Shown here one piece after another: positions 46,865 to 58,945 of a stretch of DNA of 64,000 nt. Source of the DNA: Mesorhizobium sp. NZP2077 (GTDB lineage Bacteria > Pseudomonadota > Alphaproteobacteria > Rhizobiales > Rhizobiaceae). How positions within the stretch are numbered: position 1 is the first letter of the stretch; each line of letters starts with the position of its first letter. The translations under genes were made by a program, and so were the position numbers. The stretch spans positions 558,001-622,000 of the forward strand of contig NZ_CP051293.1 of the NCBI RefSeq assembly GCF_013170805.1, given 5' to 3'. Below the pieces are notes generated by a model. That model ran no database searches, had not been told where the DNA came from, and saw only the letters and a program-made list of their open reading frames with translations.

Positions 46865-47659
46865 TTAAGCCGCGAACACGCCCGAACAAAGCGCCTGCAG
46901 TTTCGAAAAGACACCCTTGCCGCCTGATATGACCTGTGTCCCGCTCTGCAGCACCGTCTTTGGGTCTGCCTTCAGAACGGTGCCGCCGGCCTCCTCGATC
47001 AACAGCATGCCGGCCAGGCAGTCCCAGGCGTTCATATGCTCATCCACATAGCCAAGCAGCCGGCCCGAGGCCACATAGGCCAACATCAGGGCGCCGGACG
47101 CGTTGCGAAAGAAGACGCCGCCTTCGGCCAGTATCCTGCTGATCAGCACGGCGATATTCTCGGCCTCGGCCCGGTTTGAAAATCCGGTTCCCACCGAGCC
47201 CTCTTCCAGGCTGGTCGCGGCACTTGTCCTGATCGGCCTGCCGTTGACGAAGGCGCCGCCTCCGAGCCTGCCGTGGAAGGTTTCGCCGGTCGATGGCTCG
47301 TGGATGACGCCGACGACCGTCTCCCCGTCCCGTGCACAAGCGATCACCACGCACCAGGCCGGAATGCCGCGCACGAAATTGGCGGTGCCGTCGATGGGAT
47401 CGATGACCCAGACATAGCCGGTCGAACCAGTGACCGAGGCATGTTCCTCGCCGACGATGCCGTCTTGCGGGTAGTCGGCGGCGATGGCCGCGCGGATGAA
47501 CAACTCGACTTCGCGATCGGCTTGCGAGACCAGGTCCTGATGGCCCTTGCTCTCGATGGTCAGGCTTTCCAGATCGCGGAAATATTTGAGACCGAGTTCG
47601 CCGGCCCGCCGCGCCAGGTCGATGGCAAACTGCGTACGGGCGTCAAGATCATGGGTCAC
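46865..47659 (-). CDS. Inositol monophosphatase-family phosphatase
   Basis: 264 residues. The metal-binding motifs GEEHAS, WVIDPIDGTANFVRG and WDCLAGMLLIEEAGG are all present, as in SuhB/inositol-1-phosphatase and 3'-phosphoadenosine phosphatases. It dephosphorylates inositol phosphate or a related small phosphate. It faces the MarR gene with 62 bases between the stops, and stands alone. The exact substrate is not decided by these motifs. Confidence 0.88.
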   Translation of the reverse strand: MTHDLDARTQFAIDLARRAGELGLKYFRDLESLTIESKGHQDLVSQADREVELFIRAAIAADYPQDGIVGEEHASVTGSTGYVWVIDPIDGTANFVRGIPAWCVVIACARDGETVVGVIHEPSTGETFHGRLGGGAFVNGRPIRTSAATSLEEGSVGTGFSNRAEAENIAVLISRILAEGGVFFRNASGALMLAYVASGRLLGYVDEHMNAWDCLAGMLLIEEAGGTVLKADPKTVLQSGTQVISGGKGVFSKLQALCSGVFAA

Positions 47660-47742
47660 GGGAAAGCTCGCTCTTGCCTCTGGATGCTCCGCACTTAGCA
47701 GAGCATCGCTACCGGCAAAAGGACCCGGCGAGACACAAAACG

Positions 47743-50817
<3,075 letters not shown>

Positions 50818-50901
50818 CACGGTCCCTCATCGGCGCACCGCAATTGGTGCAAACCGTTGAGCGAAAACGCCGGCGTGGCCGCAAGGTTCCGTTAGCCGGC
50901 G

Positions 50902-50919
50902 GGCCCGCTTCCGCGGGCC
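50902..50919 (-). terminator. Hairpin after the second LLM oxidoreductase gene
   Basis: GGCCCGC-TTCC-GCGGGCC forms a seven-pair GC stem 20 bases past the stop, with weaker flanking pairs (GGCTAG-type arms). No T-run is present. Confidence 0.5.
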
Positions 50920-50938
50920 TAGCCGTTGCTGATCTCAC

Positions 50939-52000
50939 TCAAGCTACGGGCGCTGCTACCACAGGAGCGGATTTCGCCGTTTCCTTGCGCACGATCGGCG
51001 CCACCTTGGTCCCGTAGAGTTCGATCGCCTTCATGATCTTGGCGTGCGGCATGGTGCCGATCGCCATCTGCAGCAGGAAGCGATCATTGTTGAAGATCTT
51101 GTGCTGGGCGACGATCTTTTCGGCCACCTGCTCCGGACCGCCGACGAACAGGGCGCCGTTGGGACCACGCGACTGGTCGAAATGCGCCCGCGATGTCGGG
51201 CCCCAGCCGCGCTCGCGGCCGATGCGGTTCATCACTTCGGCCTGCGGACCGTAAAAATCGTCGGCCGCCTGCTCGGTCGTCTCGGCGATGAAGCCGTGCA
51301 CGTTGATGCTGGTGGCGAGATCGGCCGGGTCACTGCCGGCGCGTTTGGCCGCCTCGCGGTAGAGGTCGAACAGCGGCGCGAAGCGCGCCGGCTCGCCGCC
51401 GATGATGGCGAGCGCCAACGGCAGGCCCAGCGCGCCCGCGCGGGCGGCGGACTGTGGCGTCCCACCAATGGCGATCCAGACCGGCAGCCTGTCCTGAAAC
51501 GGTCGGGGATAGACGCCGCGATCGTTGATCGGCGCGCGCAGATTGCCGGACCAGGTGACGTTCACCTGATCGCGGATGACGAGCAGCAGATCGAGCTTTT
51601 CGGCGAAGAGTTCGTCGTAGTCCTCGAGATTGTAGCCGAACAGCGGGAAGGATTCGATGAACGAACCGCGCCCGGCCATGATCTCGGCACGGCCGCCCGA
51701 CAGAAGATCGAGCGTGGCGAACTGCTGGAAGACGCGGACCGGATCGTCCGAGGAGAGCACGGTGACCGCGCTGGTCAGCTTGATGCGTTTCGAGCGCTCG
51801 GCAGCCGCCGCCAGGGCCACGACCGGCGCTGAGGCGGCGTAGTCAGGCCGGTGATGCTCGCCCAGGCCGAAGACGTCGAGACCGACCTGGTCGGCCAGTT
51901 CGACCTCCTCGATCAGGTTGCGCAGCCGCTCATGCGGCCCGATGGCACCGGGGCCCGGCCGCGGGCTGACGTCGGCAAAAGTGTAGAGACCGAGTTCCAT
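50939..52000 (-). CDS. LLM-class flavin-dependent oxidoreductase
   Basis: 353 residues, luciferase-like fold. Visible blocks are [36 protein letters not shown], and [25 protein letters not shown]. Only about a sixth of the sequence looks shared with the LLM gene at 47743 by eye, so the two are not recent duplicates. Substrate unknown. A run of Ala and Pro at the C-terminus ([10 protein letters not shown]) is a nonconserved tail. Confidence 0.87.
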   Translation of the reverse strand: MELGLYTFADVSPRPGPGAIGPHERLRNLIEEVELADQVGLDVFGLGEHHRPDYAASAPVVALAAAAERSKRIKLTSAVTVLSSDDPVRVFQQFATLDLLSGGRAEIMAGRGSFIESFPLFGYNLEDYDELFAEKLDLLLVIRDQVNVTWSGNLRAPINDRGVYPRPFQDRLPVWIAIGGTPQSAARAGALGLPLALAIIGGEPARFAPLFDLYREAAKRAGSDPADLATSINVHGFIAETTEQAADDFYGPQAEVMNRIGRERGWGPTSRAHFDQSRGPNGALFVGGPEQVAEKIVAQHKIFNNDRFLLQMAIGTMPHAKIMKAIELYGTKVAPIVRKETAKSAPVVAAPVA

Positions 52001-52221
52001 GTGATGTCATCCTGGTGTTGGGTTTTGCCGCTAGACGTAGCGACGGTACAGCCTCGCCGCCAGAGAGGCTGACGGTGAACAGTGCATGTCGGATTTCGGC
52101 CGTCAGGGCGTCTCCCGCGTGCAACATCGTGGAATTTCATGGCTGGCATACCGTTTTGGCGCTTGAACTCTCGGCATTCGCGCGTATGTAAGCGTCGCGA
52201 ATTGACTTCAGGGAAGTGGAC

Positions 52222-52650
52222 TTGGCTATCTACAGGGAAAAAGATATTTTCGAGCGGCGCAATGCCGCGAACGAGGCAAAGAAGGCGCTTCTGGAGCGCT
52301 TCAAGTCGAAGCCGGCGGCAGATGATCCTGCAGTCGTGGCGCGACAGGCCGAACGCAAGGCAATCCTCGAGGCCCGCGAGATTCGCGAAGCTGAAAAGGC
52401 AAGGCTGAAGCAGGAGAAGCTGGCACGCGAGGCGGTCGAGAAGGCCGAGCGCGAGGCAGCGGCCGAAGCGGCGCGCATTGCGGCCGAAGAGGCGGCACAG
52501 GCTGAAGCGAAGATCAAGGAGGCCGAAGAGACCGAGCGCATTGCTCGCTTGCTGGCCGACGAAGCCGAGCGCAAGGCAAAACGCGACGCACGCTACGCGG
52601 CGCGCAAGCAGCGCACCGGCAGAACGCCCCCAGGCTTCTCAGCCCGCTAA
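52222..52650 (+). CDS. DUF6481-type coiled-coil protein
   Basis: 142 residues, almost wholly charged and Ala-rich, with heptad-like repeats of Glu-Ala-Glu-Arg/Lys from about residue 25 to 125, so a long helix or coiled coil. The N-terminus AIYREKDIFERRNAANEAKK is the conserved head of a family common in Rhizobiales. A TTG at 52222 with AGGGAA six bases upstream fits that head best; a GTG at 52216 is the alternative. No enzyme motif. Function unknown. Divergent from the LLM gene at 52000; the 221-base gap shows no clear element. Confidence 0.75.
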   Translation: MAIYREKDIFERRNAANEAKKALLERFKSKPAADDPAVVARQAERKAILEAREIREAEKARLKQEKLAREAVEKAEREAAAEAARIAAEEAAQAEAKIKEAEETERIARLLADEAERKAKRDARYAARKQRTGRTPPGFSAR

Positions 52651-52768
52651 CGTCTTAGCGGCCAAGCTTCGAAATTTGGAACCAGGGTCGCCTTACAGCG
52701 GCCCTGAAGGCGTTTGCGTGAACGCAAGGCTCTGAGCCTCTCCGAGGCAGATCGTGCCAGCGGCCCGC

Positions 52769-52787
52769 CCTCGGACCAAGTCCGAGG
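52769..52787 (-). terminator. Hairpin between convergent DUF6481 and sugE genes
   Basis: CCTCGGAC-CAA-GTCCGAGG is a perfect eight-pair stem 18 bases beyond the sugE stop (minus strand) and 119 beyond the DUF6481 stop. It can act in either direction. Confidence 0.5.
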
Positions 52788-52805
52788 ACGGACGCTTGGA
52801 CGCAT

Positions 52806-53120
52806 TCAGGCCGCGAACTTCAGCCCCATAATGCCGCAGACGATCAGCGCGATGCAGGCCAGCCTGATCGCGGTGGCGGGCTCGCCGAGCAGCCAGATGC
52901 CGAGCAGCGCCGTGCCGACGGTGCCGATGCCGGTCCACACCGCATAGGCGGTGCCGACGGGAAGCGCCTTTAGCGCCAGTCCAAGCAAAGTAAGGCTGAC
53001 GATCATCGAGGCGACGGTCAGGACCGTCGGCACCAGTTTCGAGAAACCATCGGTATATTTGAGGCCGATCGCCCAGCCGATTTCGAACAAGCCGGCGAAA
53101 AACAGAAGAATCCATGACAT
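52806..53120 (-). CDS. sugE: SMR-family guanidinium exporter
   Basis: 104 residues with four membrane helices, the SMR size. The conserved membrane glutamate is Glu13 ([12 protein letters not shown]), and [23 protein letters not shown] is the SugE/Gdx signature. Gdx proteins export guanidinium in exchange for protons. GGAGCG precedes the ATG at 53120; the frame is open seven codons further. About 65 bases upstream on the same strand lies an apparent guanidine-II riboswitch, which strongly supports this function. Confidence 0.92.
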   Translation of the reverse strand: MSWILLFFAGLFEIGWAIGLKYTDGFSKLVPTVLTVASMIVSLTLLGLALKALPVGTAYAVWTGIGTVGTALLGIWLLGEPATAIRLACIALIVCGIMGLKFAA

Positions 53121-53182
53121 CGGGAACGCTCCATCCAGCACCGGTCCGGAGACAAATCCGCTCCTCGGATGCTGATCATAGT

Positions 53183-53236
53183 GGCGGGTCGTCCCGACCG
53201 AATTTTCCGGGTGGCGCGGGGTCGTCCCCGCACCAC
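53183..53236 (-). promoter_or_regulatory. Guanidine-II (mini-ykkC) riboswitch upstream of sugE
   Basis: Read on the minus strand, two hairpins in tandem each carry an ACGA loop, the hallmark of the guanidine-II class (loop ACGR). The first (53211-53236) has core GCGGGG-ACGA-CCCCGC and an 11-pair stem with one wobble; the second (core 53185-53196) is CGGG-ACGA-CCCG. A 14-base linker parts them. The class is known to sit before sugE/gdx genes in proteobacteria and to free the ribosome binding site when guanidinium binds. Confidence 0.85.
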
Positions 53237-53317
53237 AAATATAGGGCTGTCCAAACGCCCGATCAACCCGGCGGCATTGACTGACACCGCCGGTGGGATT
53301 TCGTGACCTGCCGAGGC

Positions 53318-53443
53318 CTACTTTTCCTTGATGCGCATCGCCTTGACCGGCGGCGCCTTCAGGGCGGGAGCGGCTACAGGCTTCTTGGCATCCTTCTTCG
53401 GCTTGCGGGCTTCCTTGCCTGCCTTCATCGCACCTTTAGCCAT
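53318..53443 (-). CDS. 41-residue lysine-rich small protein
   Basis: [21 protein letters not shown] begins a 41-residue protein with about one third Lys/Arg, ending in [10 protein letters not shown] strong GGAGGAACG sits seven bases before the ATG at 53443, which is the main reason to accept it. Similar short MAKG-type basic proteins are frequent in Rhizobiales, without known function; nucleic-acid binding is a plausible guess. It lies between the sugE leader and the divergent transglutaminase-like gene. Confidence 0.6.
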   Translation of the reverse strand: MAKGAMKAGKEARKPKKDAKKPVAAPALKAPPVKAMRIKEK

Positions 53444-53657
53444 GATTCGTTCCTCCAGTTGCGGGATGCAGAGTGAAACAAGAGAAACGCTTTGCTGCAA
53501 GGGGGCAGCGCGTCTGTCGCGACTGCCGGTCGACGGCTTTCAACCGGTTTCTAATTTGCTCGTAAACCATCCCGGTCCGTGCCATTCTCATTTTCGCACT
53601 GCAGCATCGACCCGCGCATTCGCCGGGTGATCGTCAGGCAGGCCGGTCAGGACGACA

Positions 53658-54467
53658 ATGCGGATCCACATCGGCTGCGAGATGAGTTTCGACTTCCCGC
53701 AGGAAACGCCGCTTATCGCGATGCTCAATGTCCACTATTCCCGCGCCTCCGATCTCGAGCGCCCGGATTTTTTGACCTCGAATCCGCCGGTGCCGATCGA
53801 GAGCTATCGCGACAGTTTCGGCAATTGGTGCAACCGCTTCGTGGCTCCGCCCGGCCGGTTCACATTCGGCACCGATGCGGTCATCCGCGCGCCCGGCACC
53901 TTCGAGATGAGCGAGCTGATGGCATGGCAGCACGAGGTGCGCGACCTGCCGGCGGAAACGCTGCTGTTCCTGCTGCCCAGCCGGTTTTGCGAGAGCGACC
54001 TTCTGGCCAGCGAAGCGTGGCGGCTGTTCGGCCATACGCCGCTCGGCATCCCGCGCGTGCAGGCGGTGTGCGATTTCGTCCACAACCACATCGTCTTCAG
54101 CTACGGCAACGCGCGGCCGACACGCACCGCGGCGGAAACCTATCGCGAGCAGAGCGGCGTGTGCCGCGATTTCGCGCATCTCGCCGTCACCTTCTGCCGG
54201 GCGCTCAATATCCCGACACGTTACTGCACCGGTTACATCAGCGATATCGGCATGCCGAAACCGTGGTCGAGCATGGATTTTGCTGCCTGGATGGAAGTCT
54301 ATCTCGGTGGCCGCTGGCACGTCTTCGACCCGCGCAACAATGCGCCGCGCATCGGCCGTATCCTGATCGCCTCCGGACGCGACGCGGCGGATGTGCCGCT
54401 GACCCATATTTTCGGACCAGGGCTACTCGCCGGTTTCAAGGTGTGGACCGACGAGATCGTCGAGTAG
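53658..54467 (+). CDS. Transglutaminase-like protein lacking the usual catalytic histidine
   Basis: 269 residues: an N-terminal beta domain (to about 110) and a transglutaminase core with Cys169 in SGVCRDFAHLAV and Asp224 in WHVFDPRNN. The position that normally holds the catalytic His (HAW) is Ala209 in MDFAAWMEVYLGG. Relatives with FHAWFE are cysteine proteases or amidases; this one may be inactive or use another residue. The ATG at 53658 has weak AGGA upstream. Isolated on the plus strand, 122 bases before the metal transporter gene. Confidence 0.85.
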   Translation: MRIHIGCEMSFDFPQETPLIAMLNVHYSRASDLERPDFLTSNPPVPIESYRDSFGNWCNRFVAPPGRFTFGTDAVIRAPGTFEMSELMAWQHEVRDLPAETLLFLLPSRFCESDLLASEAWRLFGHTPLGIPRVQAVCDFVHNHIVFSYGNARPTRTAAETYREQSGVCRDFAHLAVTFCRALNIPTRYCTGYISDIGMPKPWSSMDFAAWMEVYLGGRWHVFDPRNNAPRIGRILIASGRDAADVPLTHIFGPGLLAGFKVWTDEIVE

Positions 54468-54589
54468 AAGGCTTTCCTGCTCGCAAGTCTTCAACCGTCT
54501 GAGCGGCTGGGCGGTTCGCGCGTTTTGCTGCCTGTGGAGCTTCGGCGGCAGGGCCGTTACAATGGGTATCCTGACGAGGGCAAGATTGC

Positions 54590-55543
54590 ATGGCCGGGCG
54601 TGGCGGCTCGAAAACGGTTATCTACGCGGCGCTGGCCGGCAATCTGGCGATCGCGCTGACCAAATTCGCCGCCGCATTCTTCACCGGCAGTTCGGCGATG
54701 TTGTCGGAAGGCGTGCACTCGCTGGTCGATACCGGCAATGGCGGCCTGCTGCTCTACGGCATGCATCGAGCGGCGCGGCCGGCCGACCGCACGCATCCGC
54801 TCGGCCACGGCCGCGAACTTTACTTCTGGAGCTTCATCGTCGCCCTGCTGGTCTTCGCGCTCGGCGCCGGCGTGTCGCTCTACGAGGGCATCGTCCACAT
54901 CATGGCGCCGGAGCCGGTCGCCAACGTCAAGGTGAACTATGTCGTTCTCGGCCTGTCCTTCCTGTTCGAAGGCAGTTCCTGGATGGTGGCGCTGAAGGAA
55001 TTCCGCCGAGAGAAAGGCAACCAGAGCTGGCTGCAAGCGGTGCAATCAAGCAAGGATCCGAGCGTCTATACAGTGCTGTTCGAGGACAGTGCGGCGCTCC
55101 TCGGCCTGATCGTCGCCTTTGCCGGCATATTGGCGGCGGAGCTGCTGGAGATGCCGGAGCTCGATGGCGCCGCCTCGATCGGCATCGGGCTGATCCTGGG
55201 CGCAACGGCGATCTTCCTGGCCCGCGAAAGCAAGGGCCTGCTCATCGGCGAGCCGGCCTCGCCCGAGGTGCAGAAAAAGGTGCTGGCGATCGCCCAGCAG
55301 GATCCGGCGGTGCAGCGGGCCAACGGCGTGCTGACCGTCCACATGGGACCGCAAGAGATCGTTGCCGGCTTGAGCATCGAATTCGAGGACCATCTGACGG
55401 CGCCGGAGATCGAGGCCTGTGTCGAGCGCATTGAGGCCCGGTTGAAGCAGGAAATGCCGGAGATCACGCGGCTGTTCGTCAAGCCGCAGACGACAGGCAC
55501 CTGGGAGCAGCGGCGCAAGCTGATCGAAGCGGCGTCCAACTAG
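54590..55543 (+). CDS. Cation diffusion facilitator (CDF) family metal transporter
   Basis: 317 residues with six membrane helices and a cytoplasmic C-terminal domain (from about residue 215). In helix II the metal ligands His43 and Asp47 are seen in SEGVHSLVDTGNGG, and HPLGHGRELYFW is the conserved loop before helix III. Such proteins export Zn2+, Co2+ or Mn2+ by proton exchange. GAGGG precedes the ATG. The TAG stop is the first three bases of a RIME-like repeat. Confidence 0.9.
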   Translation: MAGRGGSKTVIYAALAGNLAIALTKFAAAFFTGSSAMLSEGVHSLVDTGNGGLLLYGMHRAARPADRTHPLGHGRELYFWSFIVALLVFALGAGVSLYEGIVHIMAPEPVANVKVNYVVLGLSFLFEGSSWMVALKEFRREKGNQSWLQAVQSSKDPSVYTVLFEDSAALLGLIVAFAGILAAELLEMPELDGAASIGIGLILGATAIFLARESKGLLIGEPASPEVQKKVLAIAQQDPAVQRANGVLTVHMGPQEIVAGLSIEFEDHLTAPEIEACVERIEARLKQEMPEITRLFVKPQTTGTWEQRRKLIEAASN

Positions 55544-55639
55544 AGCGCTTCACCGTTTCATGGAAACGGCGAACCGCTCTGACTCCTGGTTTTGACGCAA
55601 TTCCGGACGGAAAACCGCTCACACTTTTCCTGGAATTGC
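55541..55639 (+). repeat. RIME-like intergenic palindromic repeat, copy B
   Basis: Contains both palindromes: TAGAGCGCTTCACCGTTTC/GAAACGGCGAACCGCTCT and then GACGCAATTCC...GGAATTGC. It begins with the TAG stop of the CDF gene and ends about 80 bases before the GFA gene. Confidence 0.75.
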
Positions 55640-55719
55640 CAGTCCTGGACCAGCACTGCAGTGTTGGCCCCACCACCTGGTCCCGCTAAGATCAGTCGAT
55701 GGATTTCGGAGGAACAACC

Positions 55720-56124
55720 ATGAAGATCGATGGCGGGTGCCATTGCGGCGCCATCACCTATGAAGCGGAAGTCGACCCGGCAAAGACTTCGATCTGTCAT
55801 TGCACGGACTGCCAGCAACTGACGGGCACGGCCTTTCGCGTCTCGGTGCGGGTGCCGGAGGAGAACTACCGGATCACCAGGGGCACACCCAAGGTCTATA
55901 TCAAGACCGGAGCCAGCGGCGCCAAGCGCGCCCAGGGCTTTTGCGGCGAGTGCGGTTCGCATCTCTATGCGACGTCGGTCGGTGACGGGCCAAAGGTTTA
56001 CGGCATCCGGGTCGGTACGGCACGGCAGCGTGACGAACTGGTCCCGCAGACGCAATACTGGCATCGCTCGGCGCTGCACTGGCTGCCTGAATTCGAGGGC
56101 ACCAAGATCGTGGAAGAGCAGTAG
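55720..56124 (+). CDS. GFA-family zinc protein
   Basis: 134 residues of the glutathione-dependent formaldehyde-activating (Gfa) fold, also called CENP-V/GFA. Zinc ligands are Cys7 and Cys9 (CHC), Cys26, Cys28 and Cys31 (CHCTDC), and Cys75 and Cys78 (CGECGS). Gfa itself joins glutathione and formaldehyde, but most small family members have no assigned role. The ATG at 55720 follows GGAGGAAC and begins the usual IDGGCHCGAITYEAE. Single gene. Confidence 0.88.
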   Translation: MKIDGGCHCGAITYEAEVDPAKTSICHCTDCQQLTGTAFRVSVRVPEENYRITRGTPKVYIKTGASGAKRAQGFCGECGSHLYATSVGDGPKVYGIRVGTARQRDELVPQTQYWHRSALHWLPEFEGTKIVEEQ

Positions 56125-56206
56125 CAGCTGCCTCTCGGTCGAAAGCCGCCCAGGACAAACAATTGTGTGCTAGCGTGGCTTGCCATCAAACAGGCGGGTG
56201 ATAGCC

Positions 56207-57019
56207 ATGTTGGAAACGGACAAGTTGTTTGCCGGCTCGATCCCGGAAAACTACGACCGCTATATGGTGCCGCTGATTTTCGAACCGTTCGCCGCGGACC
56301 TTGCACCCAGAGCCGCGTCCTTCTCGCCCAGCGCCGTCCTGGAAGTGGCCGCCGGCACCGGCGTCGTCACCCGCGCCCTGGCGCCAAAATTATCCCCTGA
56401 CGCAAGTTATGTCGTGTCCGACCTCAATCAGCCGATGCTCGACTACGCCGCTTCGCGACAAGCGCAGGACAGTCGCATCCAATGGCGCCAGGCCGATGCA
56501 ATGGCGCTGCCGTTTGAAGACGCGGCCTTCGATCTGGTTTGCTGCCAGTTCGGCGCGATGTTCTTTCCCAGCCGCCCCTCCGCCTACCGCGAAGCAAGGC
56601 GGGTGCTGAAACCCGGCGGGCATTTTCTGTTCAACGTATGGGATCGCATCGAAGAGAATGTGTTTGCCGATGATGTGACCAATGCCCTGGCCAGGATTTT
56701 TCCGAACGATCCACCACGCTTCCTGGCCCGCACGCCGCACGGCTACCACGATACGGCACTGATCCGCAGAGACCTCGAGGAGGCAGGTTTCTCCGGTGTG
56801 GCGATCGAGACGAAGGCCGAACAAAGTCGGGCACCCTCGCCGCGCATTCCGGCCGTTGCCTATTGCCAGGGAACAGTGCTCCGCACCGAAATCGAGGCCC
56901 GGGATCCGGGCAAACTCGACGCTGCAACGGACTATGCAGCAGCCGCGATTGCTGCCAGGCATGGCAGCGGCGCGGTTGCCGCCAAAATTCAGGCACATGT
57001 CATCGTGGCTGTGGCCTAG
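56207..57019 (+). CDS. Class I SAM-dependent methyltransferase
   Basis: 270 residues. The SAM-binding motif I is VLEVAAGTGVVTRAL (about residues 45-59), motif II is YVVSDLNQPMLDYA and the post-motif DAAFDLVCCQFGAMFF. This resembles the ubiE/methyltransferase_11 type that methylates small molecules. The ATG at 56207 is chosen for the family's usual N-terminus. The gene is followed with 14 bases by the convergent rmuC gene. Substrate unknown. Confidence 0.85.
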   Translation: MLETDKLFAGSIPENYDRYMVPLIFEPFAADLAPRAASFSPSAVLEVAAGTGVVTRALAPKLSPDASYVVSDLNQPMLDYAASRQAQDSRIQWRQADAMALPFEDAAFDLVCCQFGAMFFPSRPSAYREARRVLKPGGHFLFNVWDRIEENVFADDVTNALARIFPNDPPRFLARTPHGYHDTALIRRDLEEAGFSGVAIETKAEQSRAPSPRIPAVAYCQGTVLRTEIEARDPGKLDAATDYAAAAIAARHGSGAVAAKIQAHVIVAVA

Positions 57020-57033
57020 GTGGGAACTGCCCT

Positions 57034-58305
57034 CTAGTCGTCGCCTTCAACGACCCGCAGCCTGAGCTGGCCGGTCTTTGAATCGGCTACGCGCGGGCCG
57101 GGTTCGAGTTTCGCGGCCGGTGCACGTGACGGCGTCTCCGGATGCGCATCGCCTTCAACTTGCACGCCGAACTCCAGCGCCTCGATCTTCTGGCCGCGCT
57201 TGGTCACCTTCGAGGTCGAGACGAGGATGTCGTCGATGTCCTTGGCCGACTGGCCGAAATGCACCTGCAGCTTGCGCACGCGCTCGTCGACACGTTGCAC
57301 ATCCTCCATCAGCCGGATCACCTCGCCCTGGATCAGATGCGCTTGTTCGCGCATGCGGGCATCCTTGAGGATCGCCTGGATGACCTGGATCGACAGCATC
57401 AGCAGCGACGGCGAGACGATGACGATGCGGGCGCGGTGCGCCTTGTGGACGATAGCCTCGAAATTCTCGTGGATCTCGGCGAACACCGATTCCGAGGGCA
57501 CGAACATGAAAGCGGTGTCCTGCGTCTCGCCCTGGATCAGATATTTTTCCGAGATATCGCGGACATGGATCTCGATGTCGCGGCGGAAGGCCTGCGAAGC
57601 AACCTTCTGCAGGTCGGCGCCATCGGCGGCGCGGATGGCATTCCAGGCTTCCAGCGGAAATTTTGCGTCGATGGCCAGCGACGGCGCGCCGTTCGGCATC
57701 TTCACCAGGCAATCCGGCCGGCTGCCGTTCGACAGGGTCGCCTGGAATTCGTATGCGCCCATCGGCAGGCCGTCGGCGACGATCGCCTCCATGCGCGACT
57801 GACCGAAGGCGCCGCGCGTCTGCTTGTTGGAGAGTATGGCCTGCAGCTGTACGACCTGGCCGGCAAGCGACTGGATGTTGCCTTGTGCGACATCGATGAT
57901 CGCCAGCCGCTCCTGCAGTTTGGCCAGGCTCTCATGCGTGGATTTGGTCTGCTCGGTCATGGTCTGGCCGAGTCGGCCTGTCATGGCGTCGAGCCGCTGG
58001 CCGATCGACTGCGTCAGCTCCGCCTGGCGTGCGCCGAACACTTCGGCGATGGCGCCCATGCGGCCCTGCATTTCGGCCTGGCTTTGCAATATGCCGGCCA
58101 TCCGTGCCTCGGCATCGCGGGCATGGTCGGCGGCTTCCGCGGCAGCGACCGCGCGCGCCTTGGCCGACCGCCACAGCGCGATGACCAGCGCCACGAACAG
58201 GCCGAGAAACAGCAAAGCGCCGAAGGCCAGCGCGTGGCCGAGCGTGATTGTCGAGGCGCCAAGCCGTGCGATGGGCTGCGAAAGGATGCTACTCAGATCA
58301 TTCAT
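57034..58305 (-). CDS. rmuC: DNA recombination protein RmuC
   Basis: 423 residues: one N-terminal membrane helix (about 23-45), a coiled-coil region (about 50-150), then the RmuC nuclease-like domain with GAYEFQATLSNGSRPDCLVKMPNG and LAIDAKFPLEAWNAI. RmuC limits inversions at short inverted repeats. The ATG at 58305 fits the family; no strong ribosome binding site is seen. It is convergent with the methyltransferase gene and divergent from def, 104 bases apart. Confidence 0.92.
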   Translation of the reverse strand: MNDLSSILSQPIARLGASTITLGHALAFGALLFLGLFVALVIALWRSAKARAVAAAEAADHARDAEARMAGILQSQAEMQGRMGAIAEVFGARQAELTQSIGQRLDAMTGRLGQTMTEQTKSTHESLAKLQERLAIIDVAQGNIQSLAGQVVQLQAILSNKQTRGAFGQSRMEAIVADGLPMGAYEFQATLSNGSRPDCLVKMPNGAPSLAIDAKFPLEAWNAIRAADGADLQKVASQAFRRDIEIHVRDISEKYLIQGETQDTAFMFVPSESVFAEIHENFEAIVHKAHRARIVIVSPSLLMLSIQVIQAILKDARMREQAHLIQGEVIRLMEDVQRVDERVRKLQVHFGQSAKDIDDILVSTSKVTKRGQKIEALEFGVQVEGDAHPETPSRAPAAKLEPGPRVADSKTGQLRLRVVEGDD

Positions 58306-58408
58306 GTGGACAGCATAGCCGATTCGGCCTGATCGCACAGATCAAAACAAGAACACGGCTTGGATGCCCCGGTTGACGCTTTTCGCTGGACGTCTTACGT
58401 GGGACGCC

Positions 58409-58939
58409 ATGCCGATCAAGCCGCTCATCATCCTTCCCGATCCCATCCTGCGCCAGCTTTCCAAGCCGGTGGAGCGCGTCGACGCGCCTTTGCGCAAGCT
58501 GGCCGACGACATGCTGGCGACCATGTATGACGCGCCCGGCATCGGGCTGGCGGCGATCCAGATCGGCGAGCCTGTGCGCATGCTGGTGATCGACCTCGCC
58601 AAGGAAGACGAAACGCCGGCGCCGCATGTCTTCATCAACCCGCAGGTGCTGAGCAGCGCCGACGCGCGTTCGGTTTACGAGGAAGGCTGCCTGTCGATCC
58701 CCGACTATTACGCCGAGGTCGAACGCCCGGCTTCCGTTCGCGTGAAATATCTCGATCGCGACGGCAAGCTGCAGGAGATGGAGGCCGAGGGCCTGATGGC
58801 GACCTGCCTGCAGCACGAGATCGACCATCTCAACGGCGTGCTGTTCATCGACCACATCTCGAAGCTGAAGCGCGACATGGTGGTGAAGAAATTCAAGAAG
58901 CTCGCCAAGGACAAGGCGCAAGGCAAGCTGGTGGGATAG
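58409..58939 (+). CDS. def: Peptide deformylase
   Basis: 176 residues. The three deformylase motifs are intact: [18 protein letters not shown] with metal ligand Cys94, and QHEIDHLNG with His136, Glu137 and His140. It removes the formyl group from nascent proteins. The ATG at 58409 starts the normal [12 protein letters not shown]. It is followed six bases later by fmt, the standard def-fmt pair. Confidence 0.96.
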   Translation: MPIKPLIILPDPILRQLSKPVERVDAPLRKLADDMLATMYDAPGIGLAAIQIGEPVRMLVIDLAKEDETPAPHVFINPQVLSSADARSVYEEGCLSIPDYYAEVERPASVRVKYLDRDGKLQEMEAEGLMATCLQHEIDHLNGVLFIDHISKLKRDMVVKKFKKLAKDKAQGKLVG

Positions 58940-58945
58940 GGGAAA

